From contig JAIGNY010000566.1 in the NCBI GenBank assembly GCA_020152595.1, positions 1,358,501-1,422,500 of the forward strand: a DNA stretch of 64,000 bases, given 5' to 3'. The translations under genes were made by a program, and so were the position numbers. Under the pieces are notes generated by a model. The model was not told the DNA's origin. It saw only the letters and a list, made by a program, of their open reading frames with translations, and did no database searches. Of the stretch, positions 34,096-44,805 are shown piece after piece (position 1 is the stretch's first letter; every line of letters starts with the position of its first letter). Source of the stretch: Chiridota heheva (lineage: Eukaryota > Echinodermata > Holothuroidea > Apodida > Chiridotidae).

Positions 34096-36725
34096 TGTTT
34101 TGTTTTTTGGAGGGGACTTTGACAGACAAAAGGCTACCAAATTTAAAAAAATACAAGTTTCGTCTTAAAGTGACTGCAGCAAACTCTAAGACTTCCGGCA
34201 AGAAATGAAAGGGAAATGGATTTTATTTTTATAAGCCATCCTCCCATTCATAAACCTGACATTGTTCTTAGATTACCTAACATTCTGTTATCATTTCTTT
34301 TTCCTGTTTTTTCTATTCCATAAGAGTTCTTCTTAGAGAGTGATAAGCAAGCAATGGTTTGAGAATATAAAGAAAACGATATTGTGTTATTGTGGAAGTT
34401 TGCTCAGAGGGAGGAGATATACACAATAGGAAGGCTGTAAAACTTAGATCAGTTTTGATAACGAACCATACCCTAACACCATAGTTACCACAATATTCTT
34501 ATTGTATGTTGTAGCGTTAGGCTGTCTGCGGCCGGCCAGGCGACCGTCCGCAGTCTAACGTTAGATCTAACGTAAGTGTTCACTCAATTAACGTACGCGA
34601 ACTAGGCCTATTTTTGGTTTTAGAGGCCACGCATGCATTTTGAAATTTGACGAACATCGGCCATCATATTTGTGCCGTGAACCGCTTCATTCGTTACATA
34701 GGCCTACAATGTGGCTCACGAGTAAAGTTAGGCCTAACGCTAACGTCTTTAAAGCCTATAACGTTAAAGCTTGGTCCAAAGTAAGGTACCGTACTATCCA
34801 GAAAACCCGTATGAAACTTCCTCTAAAAAATCGCTCGTCGTAGTTTTCAAAGGTGAATTAAGCTAGGCCTCTGTGGATCGAAAGCTTGACCATTCCTTGC
34901 ATGTTGCCTGCAGAATTTACGGTGGATTTTGAACCATTAGTAGGCGTTAAACTGTAAGATCTAACGTTAGGCCTAGCATTACAAGCTGAATCACCCAGCT
35001 GTACCAGTAAAACGTAAAATGTCCGAACACGGGGCTTTTAAAATTTGAATAAATATTTATTCTAAAATTATGTGAATCATGAAAGCATAGTTAAGTTGAC
35101 ATTTTCAGGGAACCAGGGGGCGCGCTCCGGGTGTGCAGGGATCCGCCCTAATTCTCTGATGTTTTCAAATAAAAGAGCCATTTTTGCCAAGTTCTTGCAT
35201 TATAATCAGTAATCCATGGGTATTTTCTATCAATTTCAAAAAGAAAATTCCAAAATGTGCACTTTTTATTAACAAGAGGGGCACTTTTACTTGCAAAAGG
35301 GGCCCACTTTTTACTTGTAAGAGGGGATCTTTTGTCATTGTTTGGAAAAGTGGGGGCACGTGCCTCCAGTGCAACCCCTCTGGATTTGAGAGAAAACATT
35401 TATAACGTTTGTATTGTAAATGATTATCAAAGTTGGGAATATAAATTATATAAAAATATATTCGCAGGAAAATATTTGCGCCCTGTGAGCGTTTGGTACC
35501 CCCTCAGAAAGCTTAATTGGGTGGCAGTTTGGGCGAAGGTTGGGGGAAGGGGGGAATATTTTAAAGGGACCATTTTTCATTATAAGGCCAATTAAGCTGT
35601 TTATTCGAGTATTCGGTCATCCGGGGATTTTGAACATCCATGCGGAACATCTTGTCGGTGAAAACATGCAAAGATTTGTATACAACTGAACACCACGCTT
35701 CAGCCTATACACGATTCGTGTGCTTTCAAACTTCGAAAATATCTTTTCTACGACATTTCCATCAAATTTGCAACAGTTTCTTGCACACAAATCCAAGCGG
35801 ACGTATAGAGATTTGGAAGGGATGTCGGAAAAAATTTAGGGCAAAAGTCAATTAGGGCACTTTCATTATTTAAAATTTCTAATGAGGATCTAAATCAAGA
35901 ACAAAGTATTTTAGTTCCATGTGAGGGGTGGCGGAAGATGTTTGGTTTCGGGGGCACAGGATTTGGGCACTTATTCGACTAACATATATTGAAAGCATGT
36001 ACGTTGCGACAACATAACTTGAGTGAAAATTTTTAATGACCATGTAAAATTGCAATTATTTCGATTTAAAATGATGGGGCGGAGGGGCAGTTGGCAAAAG
36101 GCGGAAATTTTGATTAATCTATATATTTTGCCCCGGTCCGAAAATCTCAGGTTTCATTTGGCCAAAGCAAAATTGCAATTATTTATTTCGATATAAAATA
36201 ATGGAGCGGGAAAAATTGGGGAGGGGTGGGGGTAACAGGAATTTTTGGCCCGAAAGATATTAGGATTTTATTTAGCTCTAAAGATTTAAATCGTAGCGCT
36301 TCCAGTGCGTTGCTCCTGGGCCCCAAATCAGGTGTTTTTAATCCTTTACTTGGTTTATAATCACAACATATTTTCTTAAGTTTGCAAATTTCTTCTGAAT
36401 TTAATAGTCCATTTCGTCTTAGAAAATGAAATCTTTGTAAATTTCGATGAAATCTAAGCTTTCATTTGGCTCTCAAATGATTGTAGCGCCATGTTCTGTT
36501 CCTCACCAGGTAAGAATATTGAAAACTTAATTTAGATTTATTGAATTTTATGCCCACCTATCTGCCCATCAGTAGTATAGTAAGTTAGTTGTACTGACTC
36601 CTGATTAATGTAACTAAAATGTACATTTAAAATTTTAGCTATATTAAATAAAAACTCGGTGCTGATCCTGAAAAGGCAAAAAAACCCAGAGAGAAGCTTC
36701 TTTTCCTTTCTGACTAAACATTGTT
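34096..36725. other. Non-coding; 34500-35000 is dense in TAACGTTA/AGGCCTA motifs
   Basis: CTAACGTTAGATCTAACGTA, AGGCCTAACGCTAACG and ACGTTAGGCCTAGC occur within 500 bases. 35870-36480 has diverged GGGGCGGAGGGGCAG-type pieces. No gene was recognised. Confidence 0.5.
35240..35375. repeat. GGGCACTTTT-type degenerate repeat, copy 2
   Basis: GGGGCACTTTTACTTGCAAA, GGGATCTTTTGTCATTG and GGAAAAGTGGGGGCACGTGC parallel the blocks at 27680-28060. Confidence 0.5.
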
Positions 36726-37535
36726 TTAAGCCAAATTTCCCTGGCAAGTGTAAAAAATACAATAATTAGTTGGTTGATCTGTTTTTAAAATCATTTTTGA
36801 ATGTTTTGTTTTTCTTAATACATTTGCAACTTTATCTCGAGCGTCCGCATCAGGAATAACATCATTATCTCGCAAGCAGTTTTGAAATGAATCACTGTCT
36901 TTACAATAGAATAGACCAGCCCATTTCATTTGCCCTCTAAATTCTTTCAGAACTGAATTGTACTTTTGTGAAAGATTCCAAACACTTTGCTTTGTATACC
37001 GACCGCTAAAAGCCAATGCACTAATTATGCATTTTCAAGACCCCCTTGAGTTGCACGGCTCTAGGTATGCGATCGAAATTTCAACTCTTTTGTTGCGGAA
37101 CAATCATCAATGATAAACAAAGTTTCATCTCCCATAAAACGTTTATAAAAAGCTTCTATTGTTTCATGTCTACTAACTGTGGTGTAGCGGTTGTCATACC
37201 TGTCTACAAACCACGAGGCCCTGGGTTCAAGCCTGGGTTGGGTAGATACGCCAGTGCACCACAACTGGTTATCAAAGACCGTGGACATTGACTTGGTTGT
37301 CGATGTTATGTCTGTCCGTACGTCGTACATGTGTTCTCGGCCGGGTCGTATTAAGCGTTTCGTGATAGCATTGTTACTATCATAACCGAATACGCAGGTG
37401 ACCGACCCCGTCATTGTAATTGTGTGTTCACTCGTCGGCGATGTAAAGAAACATTTTCCATATTACAAAGGTACACTTCATCATCCCACCAAATCCATGT
37501 TCTGTTTTGATATGCTGGATTCCATTTAATTGTCG
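36726..37535 (-). pseudogene. Broken packaging-ATPase-like (FtsK/HerA, A32-type) gene remnant, split by a SINE
   Basis: Three pieces of one ATPase-like protein lie in order on the - strand. About 37530-37445 gives a WNPAYQNRTWIWWDD segment. About 37160-37065 gives GDETLFIIDDCSATKEL, a Walker B-like hydrophobic strand ending in two aspartates (37117-37100). 37016-36726 gives FSGRYTKQSVWNLSQKYNS and KTKHSKMILKTDQPTN. The Walker B then SxWxLxQKY sensor-like order resembles packaging ATPases of Polinton/adintovirus-type elements and related orphan ATPases scattered in invertebrate genomes. This assignment is from memory. A SINE2 copy (37160-37443) sits between the first two pieces, and there is a frame break and stop between the second and third. 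The P-loop was not found. It is non-functional and of unknown element class. Confidence 0.55.
37160..37443 (+). mobile_element. SINE2, tRNA-derived, copy b, inside the ATPase remnant
   Basis: The head CTGTGGTGTAGCGGTTGTCA and B box CTGGGTTCAAGCCTGGGTTG are followed by ACTTGGTTGTCGATGTTATG and GTATTAAGCGTTTCGTGATA, ending TTCACTCGTCGGCG. It interrupts the - strand ATPase-like remnant between its N-terminal segment and its Walker B segment. Confidence 0.85.
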
Positions 37536-37619
37536 GACAACAATATGTTCAAAATATATGTAAATAGTCCCCCTCCTCCCGGGGAGTTACTAATAGATCT
37601 AAAATGAATTCTGTTTTAC

Positions 37620-38230
37620 CAGAAAAGAGCTTGTAAACACTGTATCTCAAGAACGGTAAACTGGATTCATATCATATTTAGTACACAGATAGCCCATGGA
37701 CTGTAGATGTGCCCTATTGGCTTTGGTGCTGATATCATGCATATTAATAAGTGGGAGGGGCTTAAAGAGAAAATGTTGGAGAAAAAAAGTGATAAATGAG
37801 CAACTGTATGTCTGTTTTGCGTCATGTTTGGCATGATAATTAATTTTGTTGGTTATTATGAACATGCTTATATAATCAGCAGATGGCATTGATATGCATG
37901 GTGGGCATGGCTTAATGTAAAAGTGCTAAATGATGTAAACACCATGCCATAACCCATGAACAATACAACAGATTTATGCTATATCAGATGAGACATGGTC
38001 TGTACACATGTTCTGATATTGTGGTAGTGAATATGAATGAGTAGGTAGGTAGGTGGGGCTTACTGACAAATTCTTGCAGTTGGGTTAATGAACAATCGTT
38101 TTTGCATCATACTTGCTATGATAATGTTATTGTGCAAATTGCTAATGTTGTCAACATTTTTATTGATCTGCATGGTGGGTGTGGTTTATTAATAAATACC
38201 CTGGGACAAATTTTTCATAATATACAATGA
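37620..38230 (-). repeat. R300 repeat, inverted copies
   Basis: The + strand shows complements of the 60.4-61.4 kb units: GAGCTTGTAAACACTGTATC, CAGATAGCCCATGGACTGTA, TGATATCATGCATATTAATA, then a second, more diverged unit to about 38230. It abuts the ATPase remnant. Confidence 0.7.
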
Positions 38231-38310
38231 CATGACAGTAAGTACAAATTTTGCAAATCAATCAGCTTATGAAAAAGAAGCATCGGAACCACAAAACCTT
38301 TTGGTTCTGG
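38199..38310 (-). repeat. R300-associated terminal segment
   Basis: Complementary to 60305-60425: CAAAACCTTTTGGTTCTGG here against CCAGAACCAAAAGGTTTTG there, and AATGACATGACAGTAA against TTACCTGTCATGTCATT. The same edge next to R300 units at both loci suggests one composite element. Confidence 0.7.
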
Positions 38311-38610
38311 TTCGGAAAAGTGGGGGAGGAGCAGGTGCCCTGGCCCGGCTCCTACACCTATGGAGGAAAGTATACTTTCCCTTACGGCCCTGAAATCAAC
38401 ATACCAATAATATCGGCGAGGCGAGGGCGTAGTTTCCTAGAGACTCCAAAACAATCAGCAAAGCTTTTTGACCCACGTGAAGAGCTGCATTTTTTTTTTA
38501 CACCAATATTGATGCCAAGTAGTTACCAAGATTGATAAACAATAACAAACTATCGCTTTAGGAAGCAAAACAAGTTAGTTATTATTTGAGAAGAAAAAAA
38601 TCACCCAAAA

Positions 38611-38950
38611 GACGTGCAGTGGCTCAGTGGTTAAGGAGTCATGCTCGTATTCACAAGATACTGTGTTCGATTCCCATCGTGAGTGCTGCATTGTGTCCTT
38701 CAGCAAGACACTTCACTCTACTCGCTAGAGTCTACTCAGTTGTAAAATGAGTACTAGCACTGTTGGGAGTTAATCTGCGATGGAATGGCGTCCAGGGGGA
38801 ATCATGTACTATCACCCGCACCAGCACTACTGGAAATTAATCTGCGATGGAAAGGTGTCCTGTCCAAAGGATCTGCATCATGTACTCTCATCCGCTTGCG
38901 CCATGGAAACCGGGGATTGGCACCGGTCCTGCCAGCCCAATAGCGATTAT
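38611..38950 (+). mobile_element. SINE1, tRNA-derived, copy b
   Basis: The head GTGGCTCAGTGGTTAAGG (A box) is followed by GTGTTCGATTCCCATC (B box), then TGCATTGTGTCCTTCAGCAA and ACTCAGTTGTAAAATGAGTA. The 3' part contains an internal partial duplication around TTAATCTGCGATGGAA (38768 and 38846). It ends with CGGGGATTGGCACCGG. Any ORF here is not a gene. Confidence 0.8.
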
Positions 38951-39870
38951 TTTTTTCTCCCTCCTTTTAATCAAGATTCAGAGTGTTGACGTGCACAAGT
39001 AATATTTCTTGCATTCTTCAAACGCAACAACGTTTTTGATTATTCAAAGCTGGTTCTACTCAATAATGCATGGTTTTGATTTAATGTTCTTCAAAAAATG
39101 CGACCAAACTGAAATATTTGGTGGGAATTAACAATCTTATCATTGAATCAAAATATCACACGCATTCAAACAAACGCAGGGAACCAAGGAGAAGCGTTCA
39201 ACCCAAGCCTATAGCGTCCGTCAATCTCTGGTTTGATATTGATAATGGCACGGTGCCACCTGTATACAAAACACGCAAAAATGAGCCCTGGGGCATTTTT
39301 ATCTTCCATTCATGTTCACGTTTTATTTTAAACGGCCTGTCATTTTATTTTATATAAATTCAATCACTTTAATTTACATCAAGCTGGGTGTCGGTTGCTA
39401 TCTAAACACGTTTGGTTGTCTTTGTCACACCTGTAGCACTATGTAACATCACCTCCCGTCAGTGATATGACAGGGAAACCACTTTCTAGTAACACCAGCA
39501 GTCCCGGGGTTCACACCGAATTTTGTTTATACAAACTTTGAAATTGTTCATGTAGACAGTTTGATTTCATCATGATGGAAAACATTTATTCTAAACATTT
39601 ATGTAGAGGTGAATGTAAGTACTTTCAATACTTTATTTTTTATTTAATCCGAGAAAAAAAAATGATTCACCGGTAATTGTTCAGTTGGCTGATTCCGTCA
39701 ATCAAATTGGTTAAAATTAAGTTTATTTTCAGGCACCAATATACACATTTGTAGGACTGGGTTCATTAAAGTTTTGATGTTAACTAGGCGACCTTGTCTC
39801 ATGTAATTTTTCTTAATCGCCTATCATAATTCTTCTTGGCCAAAAGGGGTGCAGCAATCTTAAATGATTA

Positions 39871-40420
39871 GTTCAGTGGTCAAGCATGTCCATCTCATAT
39901 GAAAGAGGACTTCAAAAGAAACAAAATGATGAAGAAAGCGTTTAAAAATCTTATACCGTTATGAAATATTTCAGTTTAAAGTTTAGTATCATTTCTGTAG
40001 AAACGACTGGAATCAGACTTGTTGTGATGTCACAGCCTCAGATTCCTTAAAGTCTTTATGTATTTTAAAGAAAGTTTATTTAATTTTTACACTACTTAAA
40101 TTATTTTCCCTCAAACTTTCTTCAGGTAGTATATTATAAATACCCTTCCTAAATTCAGTTTTACTACTTTTTTGACATATTCCATGGTTTTTGAAGCCAC
40201 AAAATCGCAGGACAAAATATGATAGAATACATAAAGACTGAGGAATCTGAGGCTATGACATTACAACTAGTCTGATTTCAGTCGGTTCTACACAAATGAT
40301 ACCAAACTTTAAACTTGAATATCTCCTTAACGAAATAAGATTTTTGGATGCTTTCTGCACCAATTTGCTTCTTTTGACTGTTTGAAGTCCTCTTTCATAT
40401 AAGATAAACTTGCTTATTTT
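39871..40420. mobile_element. MITE A, second copy
   Basis: The left end GTTCAGTGGTCAAGCATG preceded by TA, then CCATCTCATATGAAAGAGG and GACTTCAAAAGAAACAAAAT, match the copy at 29522. The right arm (CTCTTTCATATAAGATAAAC) is the inverted counterpart, but its outer end is eroded. The central arms around CAGCCTCAGATTCC (about 40034) and GGAATCTGAGGCTATG (about 40240) pair as well. Confidence 0.75.
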
Positions 40421-42540
40421 GAAGTCTTTGTACCCAACCCCCATATACTTTCTATCAGGACTATAATGAATGTGTCAGCCTTCTATAGTGATTGATATAA
40501 GGAAAGAATACATACAAAAAATTGCTGTCCGCCAAATCATGCATCAAAACTTTAGCAAACAGTAATTGCATATAACTCGGACAGTCAGAGCTATTTCTAA
40601 AATTCAAATCCTTTACCAGAACATTATCATTTTCCTGAAAAAATGTAGGCCTACAAACACACAAACCAAGTGTGCTCACTGACTCCTTCCCCTTCCCATT
40701 CCAAAGTTAAAGAAATGAAATGCATCCAAATCGATTTATGCTTTCGGAAAGGGCCAAATCAGAAAAAGAAAATGCAAAAAAATCAGCAAAATTGCTGGTG
40801 TGTTGCCATTTTTCGTACCAAAATGTTATAAAATTGACATTTTGCAAAAAAAGATAATCATATTTCAACCGCCATGGAATAGGCCATTGTCACACAGGGC
40901 TCTATTTTTGCAACTGACATTTTCTACGGTATCAATGACAGATCTCATTATCTGATTACTTTCAGGAAGAAAGAACATTTTTGAGAAGTAAAACGCCCAC
41001 ATTGCAGCATAGCGTAGGCCTTTGCAGAGAAATTTCCAGGTGTTTCGAACTTAAATAACCAATCATTAGGCGCCTATCTTTCAATTTACCCATTATAAGC
41101 AACAAATTGGTTCCTTCGGGTCAATAGGTCATGATCATTAATCAGCCCTTCTGTCAGGGAGGCAACCAAATTAATCTCCCAGCCTTTATTCGTCTCACTT
41201 GTTTTGACCCTTATTATGCAGTTTTATCAAAGAATGATTTCATGTTCACCTTTTCTGTTTTTTGAATCTGGGAGCTGTTATTTTAACTCTAAATAACAGC
41301 TCCCTGTTCGTTCGATTTTCCTTCGTATCATTTCACCTGCTTCCAGGTAATGAAGGAAAGTTCAGTGAAAAACTGACCTTGTTGATATAATCAGGCAAAT
41401 CAGTTGGCGATCTGCAATTTTGTTATAATGATTTATCAAATTAATAAAACAATTTGTTTTCACATTCACATTCCTGATATCACGTACCATTTTTCTATTT
41501 CTTGTGGGTCGTGAGATGCCAGAGATATTTAGGCATTCCAGCGCCCGACAATCTGAATAAATCATTCATTAGTACAAACTCACGGTTGGGGTTACATTGA
41601 CCTTACACTTTCTGAAAAGTTCTTAAGAACACCTAAAAGTTGGTTTCGTAACGTTCGCACACTCCGCAGAACTCAGTTTTCCGCGCAACCTTATATTCTT
41701 ACTATAAGATAAGGGTTTTCTTCCACTTCTGGAAGTTTTCCTTCATTTGCGCAATTTTTCAGCATGACTTGTTTTCTCCTTAAAAAATTTGTTCCAGCAA
41801 GTCATTACCACAAACTTACTGTAGCAAAACAGTGAAACCACTTTATCTTAATTAAGATAACCACACAATAAGGACTTCATCCATTGCTAATATGATACTT
41901 AACACCAACTTCCACAACAACTAAGGTTTTCAGAATAAAGAAAATAAAGAGAAAAAGTCTGACCCGACCTGGTTATGTATCAGGTCGGGTCTGACTGTTT
42001 GAAAGTTTAAGGAGCAGAACAACTAATGAGGAAATTTTGGCCATTTTTTGGGAAATTTTACAAAATGTCCAAAAATTTAAAGACATTTTTCAATTTTATA
42101 ACACTAATTTCCCAATTTCACCTCCCAATCTGGCAAAAAGCATGCAATCAACCGGGAAGCTTATGATCCGCTCAGGGGTGGGCCGGGGACAGCTTTTCCC
42201 ATTGTCCCCTGCTTTCTATGCCTCTGGTGAGGGAGCTGATAACAATGGGAGTTTAGGGGTTGTTTACCACCTCCCTCTTCTCAAAGTTCAACCAAGATGC
42301 ATATATAGATCCAAACACTTTAAGAGGGAAGAAGCTCTCTTATAAAAGTAGGGATACGGGCCTCCTGTTCGGACCAGTGAAGGGAAGGGGAAAATTGGTA
42401 TAGCTAAATGCAGGGTTTGGTCACGTGACTACAGCATTCTCATTCTGTGCCTGCGCAAAATGGTGCCTTCTTCAAACCATACATACGAAATTGAGGAACT
42501 AATAAGTGCAGAAAGCTGTAACACCAGTTGCAGGTTTCGA
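40421..42540. other. Non-coding, holds only a hairpin
   Basis: Nothing is recognised apart from the hairpin at 41956. The 102-codon ORF at 42037 has no known motif. Confidence 0.5.
41956..41996. repeat. GC-rich hairpin, 16-bp arms, 9-base loop
   Basis: AGTCTGACCCGACCTG pairs with CAGGTCGGGTCTGACT with a single mismatch. It stands out in AT-rich surroundings. The role is unknown; no gene end is recognised here. Confidence 0.55.
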
Positions 42541-44805
42541 CAGTTCTCTGTATAGGTCCCCATAGTTCTCTGTATAGGTCCCCATAGTTCTCTGTAGAGG
42601 TCCCTATAGTTATCTGTAGAGGTCCCTATAGTTCTCTGTATAGGTCCTTATAGTTATCTGTAGAGGTCCCTATAGTTCTCTGCATAGGTCCTTATAGTTA
42701 TCTGTAGAGGTCCCTATAGTTCTCTGTATAGATCCCTATAGTTCTCTGTAGAGGTCCCTTTACTCCTCTGTATAGGTCCCCATAGTTCTCTGTAGAGGTC
42801 CCTATAGTTCTCTGTATAGGTCCTTATAGCTATCTGTAGAGGTCCCTATAGTACTCTGTATAGGTCCATATAGTTATCTGTAGAGGTCCCTATAGTTCTC
42901 TGTAGGGGTCCCTACAGTTCTCTGTATAGGTCCCTACACTTCTCTGCATAGGTCCCTATAGTTCTCTGTATAGGTCCCCATAGTTCTCTGTAGAGGTCCC
43001 TATAGTTCTCTGTAGGGATCCCTACAGTTCTCTGTATAGATCCCTATAGTTCTCTGTAGAGGTCCCGATAGTTCTCTGTATAGGTCCCTATAGTTCTCTG
43101 TATAGGTCCCTATAGTTCTCTGTATAGGTCCCCATAGTTCTCTGTATAGGTCCCTATAGTCCTCTGTAGAGGTCCCTATAGTTCTCTGTAGAGGTCCCTA
43201 TAGTTCTCTGTAGAGGTCCCTATAGTTCTCTGTATAGGTCCCTATAGTTCTCTGTATAGGTCCCTATAGTTCTCTGTATAGATCCCCATAGTTCTCTGTA
43301 TAGGTCCCTATAGTTCTCTGTATAGGTCCCTATAGTTCTCTGTAGAGGTCCCTATAGTTCGCCGCTGTATAGGTCCCTATAGTTCTCTGTAGAGGTCCCT
43401 ATAGTTCTCTGTATAGGTCCCTATAGTTCTCTGTATAGGTCCCTATAGTTCTCTGCATAGGTCCCTATAGTTCTCTGTATAGGTCCCCATAGTTCTCTGT
43501 ATAGATCCCTATAGTTCTCTGTAGAGGTCCCTATAGTTCTCTGTATAGGTCCCTATAGTTCTCTGTATAGATCCCTATAGTTCTCTGTAGAGCTCCCTAT
43601 AGTTCTCTGTATAGGTCCCTATAGTTCTCTGTATAGGTCCCTATAGTTCTCTGTATAAGTCCCCATAGTTCTCTGTATAGGTCCCTATAGTTGTCTGTAT
43701 AGGTCCCTATAGTTCTCTGTAGAGGTCCCTATAGTTCGCTGTATAGGTCCCTATAGTTCTCTGTAGAGGTCCCTATAGTTCTCTGTATAGGTCCCTATAG
43801 TTCTCTGTATAGGTCCCGATAGTTCTCTGTAGAGGTCCCTATAGTTCTCTGTATAGGTCCCTATAGTTCTCTGTATAGGTCCCTATAGTTCTCTGTATAG
43901 GTCCCTATAGTTCTCTGTATAGGTCCCTATAGTTCTCTGTATAGGTCCCCATAGTTCTCTGTATAGGTCCCTATAGTTCTCTGTATAGGTCCCTATACTT
44001 CTCTGTATAGGTCCCTATAATTCTCTGTAGACGTCCCTATAGTTCTCTGTATAGGTCCCTATAGTTCTCTGTATAGGTCCCTATAGTTCTCTGTATAGGT
44101 CCCTATAGTTCTCTGTATAGGTCCCTATAGTTCTCTGTATAGGTCCCCATAGTTCTCTGTAGAGGTCCCTATAGTTCTCTGTAGAGGTCCCTATAGTTCT
44201 CTGTGTAGGTCCCCATAGTTCTCTGTATAGGTCCATATAGTTCTCTGCATAGGTCCCTATAGTTCTCTGTAGAGGTCCCTATAGTTCTCTGTAGAGGTCC
44301 CCATAGTTCTCTGTATAGGTCCCTACAGTTCTCTGTATAGGTCCCCATAGTTCTCTGTAGAGGTCCCTATAGTTCTCTGTATAGGTCCCCATAGTTCTCT
44401 GTATAGGTCCCCATAGTTCTCTGTATAGGTCCATATAGTTCTCTGCATAGGTCCCTATAGTTCTCTATAGAGGTCCCTATAGTTCTCTGTATAGGTCCCC
44501 ATAGTTCTCTGTATAGGTCCCTACAGTTCTCTGTATAGGTCCCTATAGTTCTCTGTAGGGGTCCCTACAGTTCTCTGTATAGGTCCCTACACTTCTCTGC
44601 ATAGGTCCCTATAGTTCTCTGTATAGGTCCCCATAGTTCTCTGTAGAGGTCCCTATAGTTCTCTGTAGGGATCCCTACAGTTCTCTGCATAGGTCCCTAT
44701 AGTTCTCTGTAGAGGTCCCTATAGTTCTCTGTATAGGTCCCTATAGTTCTCTGTAGGGGTTCCTACAGTTCTCTGTAGAGGTCCCTATATTTGTCTGTAG
44801 AGGTC
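42541..44805. repeat. Satellite/minisatellite, 22-bp unit, about 103 copies
   Basis: The unit contains AGTTCTCTGTATAGGTCC followed by CTAT, repeated over 2.26 kb with point variants (GTAGAGG, GTATAGATCC, CCCATAG). Junctions form TATAGG-TC-CCTATA, a 6-bp dyad. One unit near 43360 has a 3-bp insertion (TTCGCCGCTG). The left and right ends are sharp. Confidence 0.97.

Noticed and set aside
33664-34201. ORFs rich in Phe/Leu (+) and Lys/Thr/Asn (-)
   Set aside because: Translation of the TTC/TTA/TTG tract; low complexity only.
38780-38989. 69-codon ORF with several Cys and His
   Set aside because: Falls inside SINE1 copy b; the residues follow from the SINE sequence.
42541-44805. Regular short repeats considered as a CRISPR array
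   Set aside because: Units are contiguous with no unique spacers and the sequence is eukaryotic; it is a satellite.
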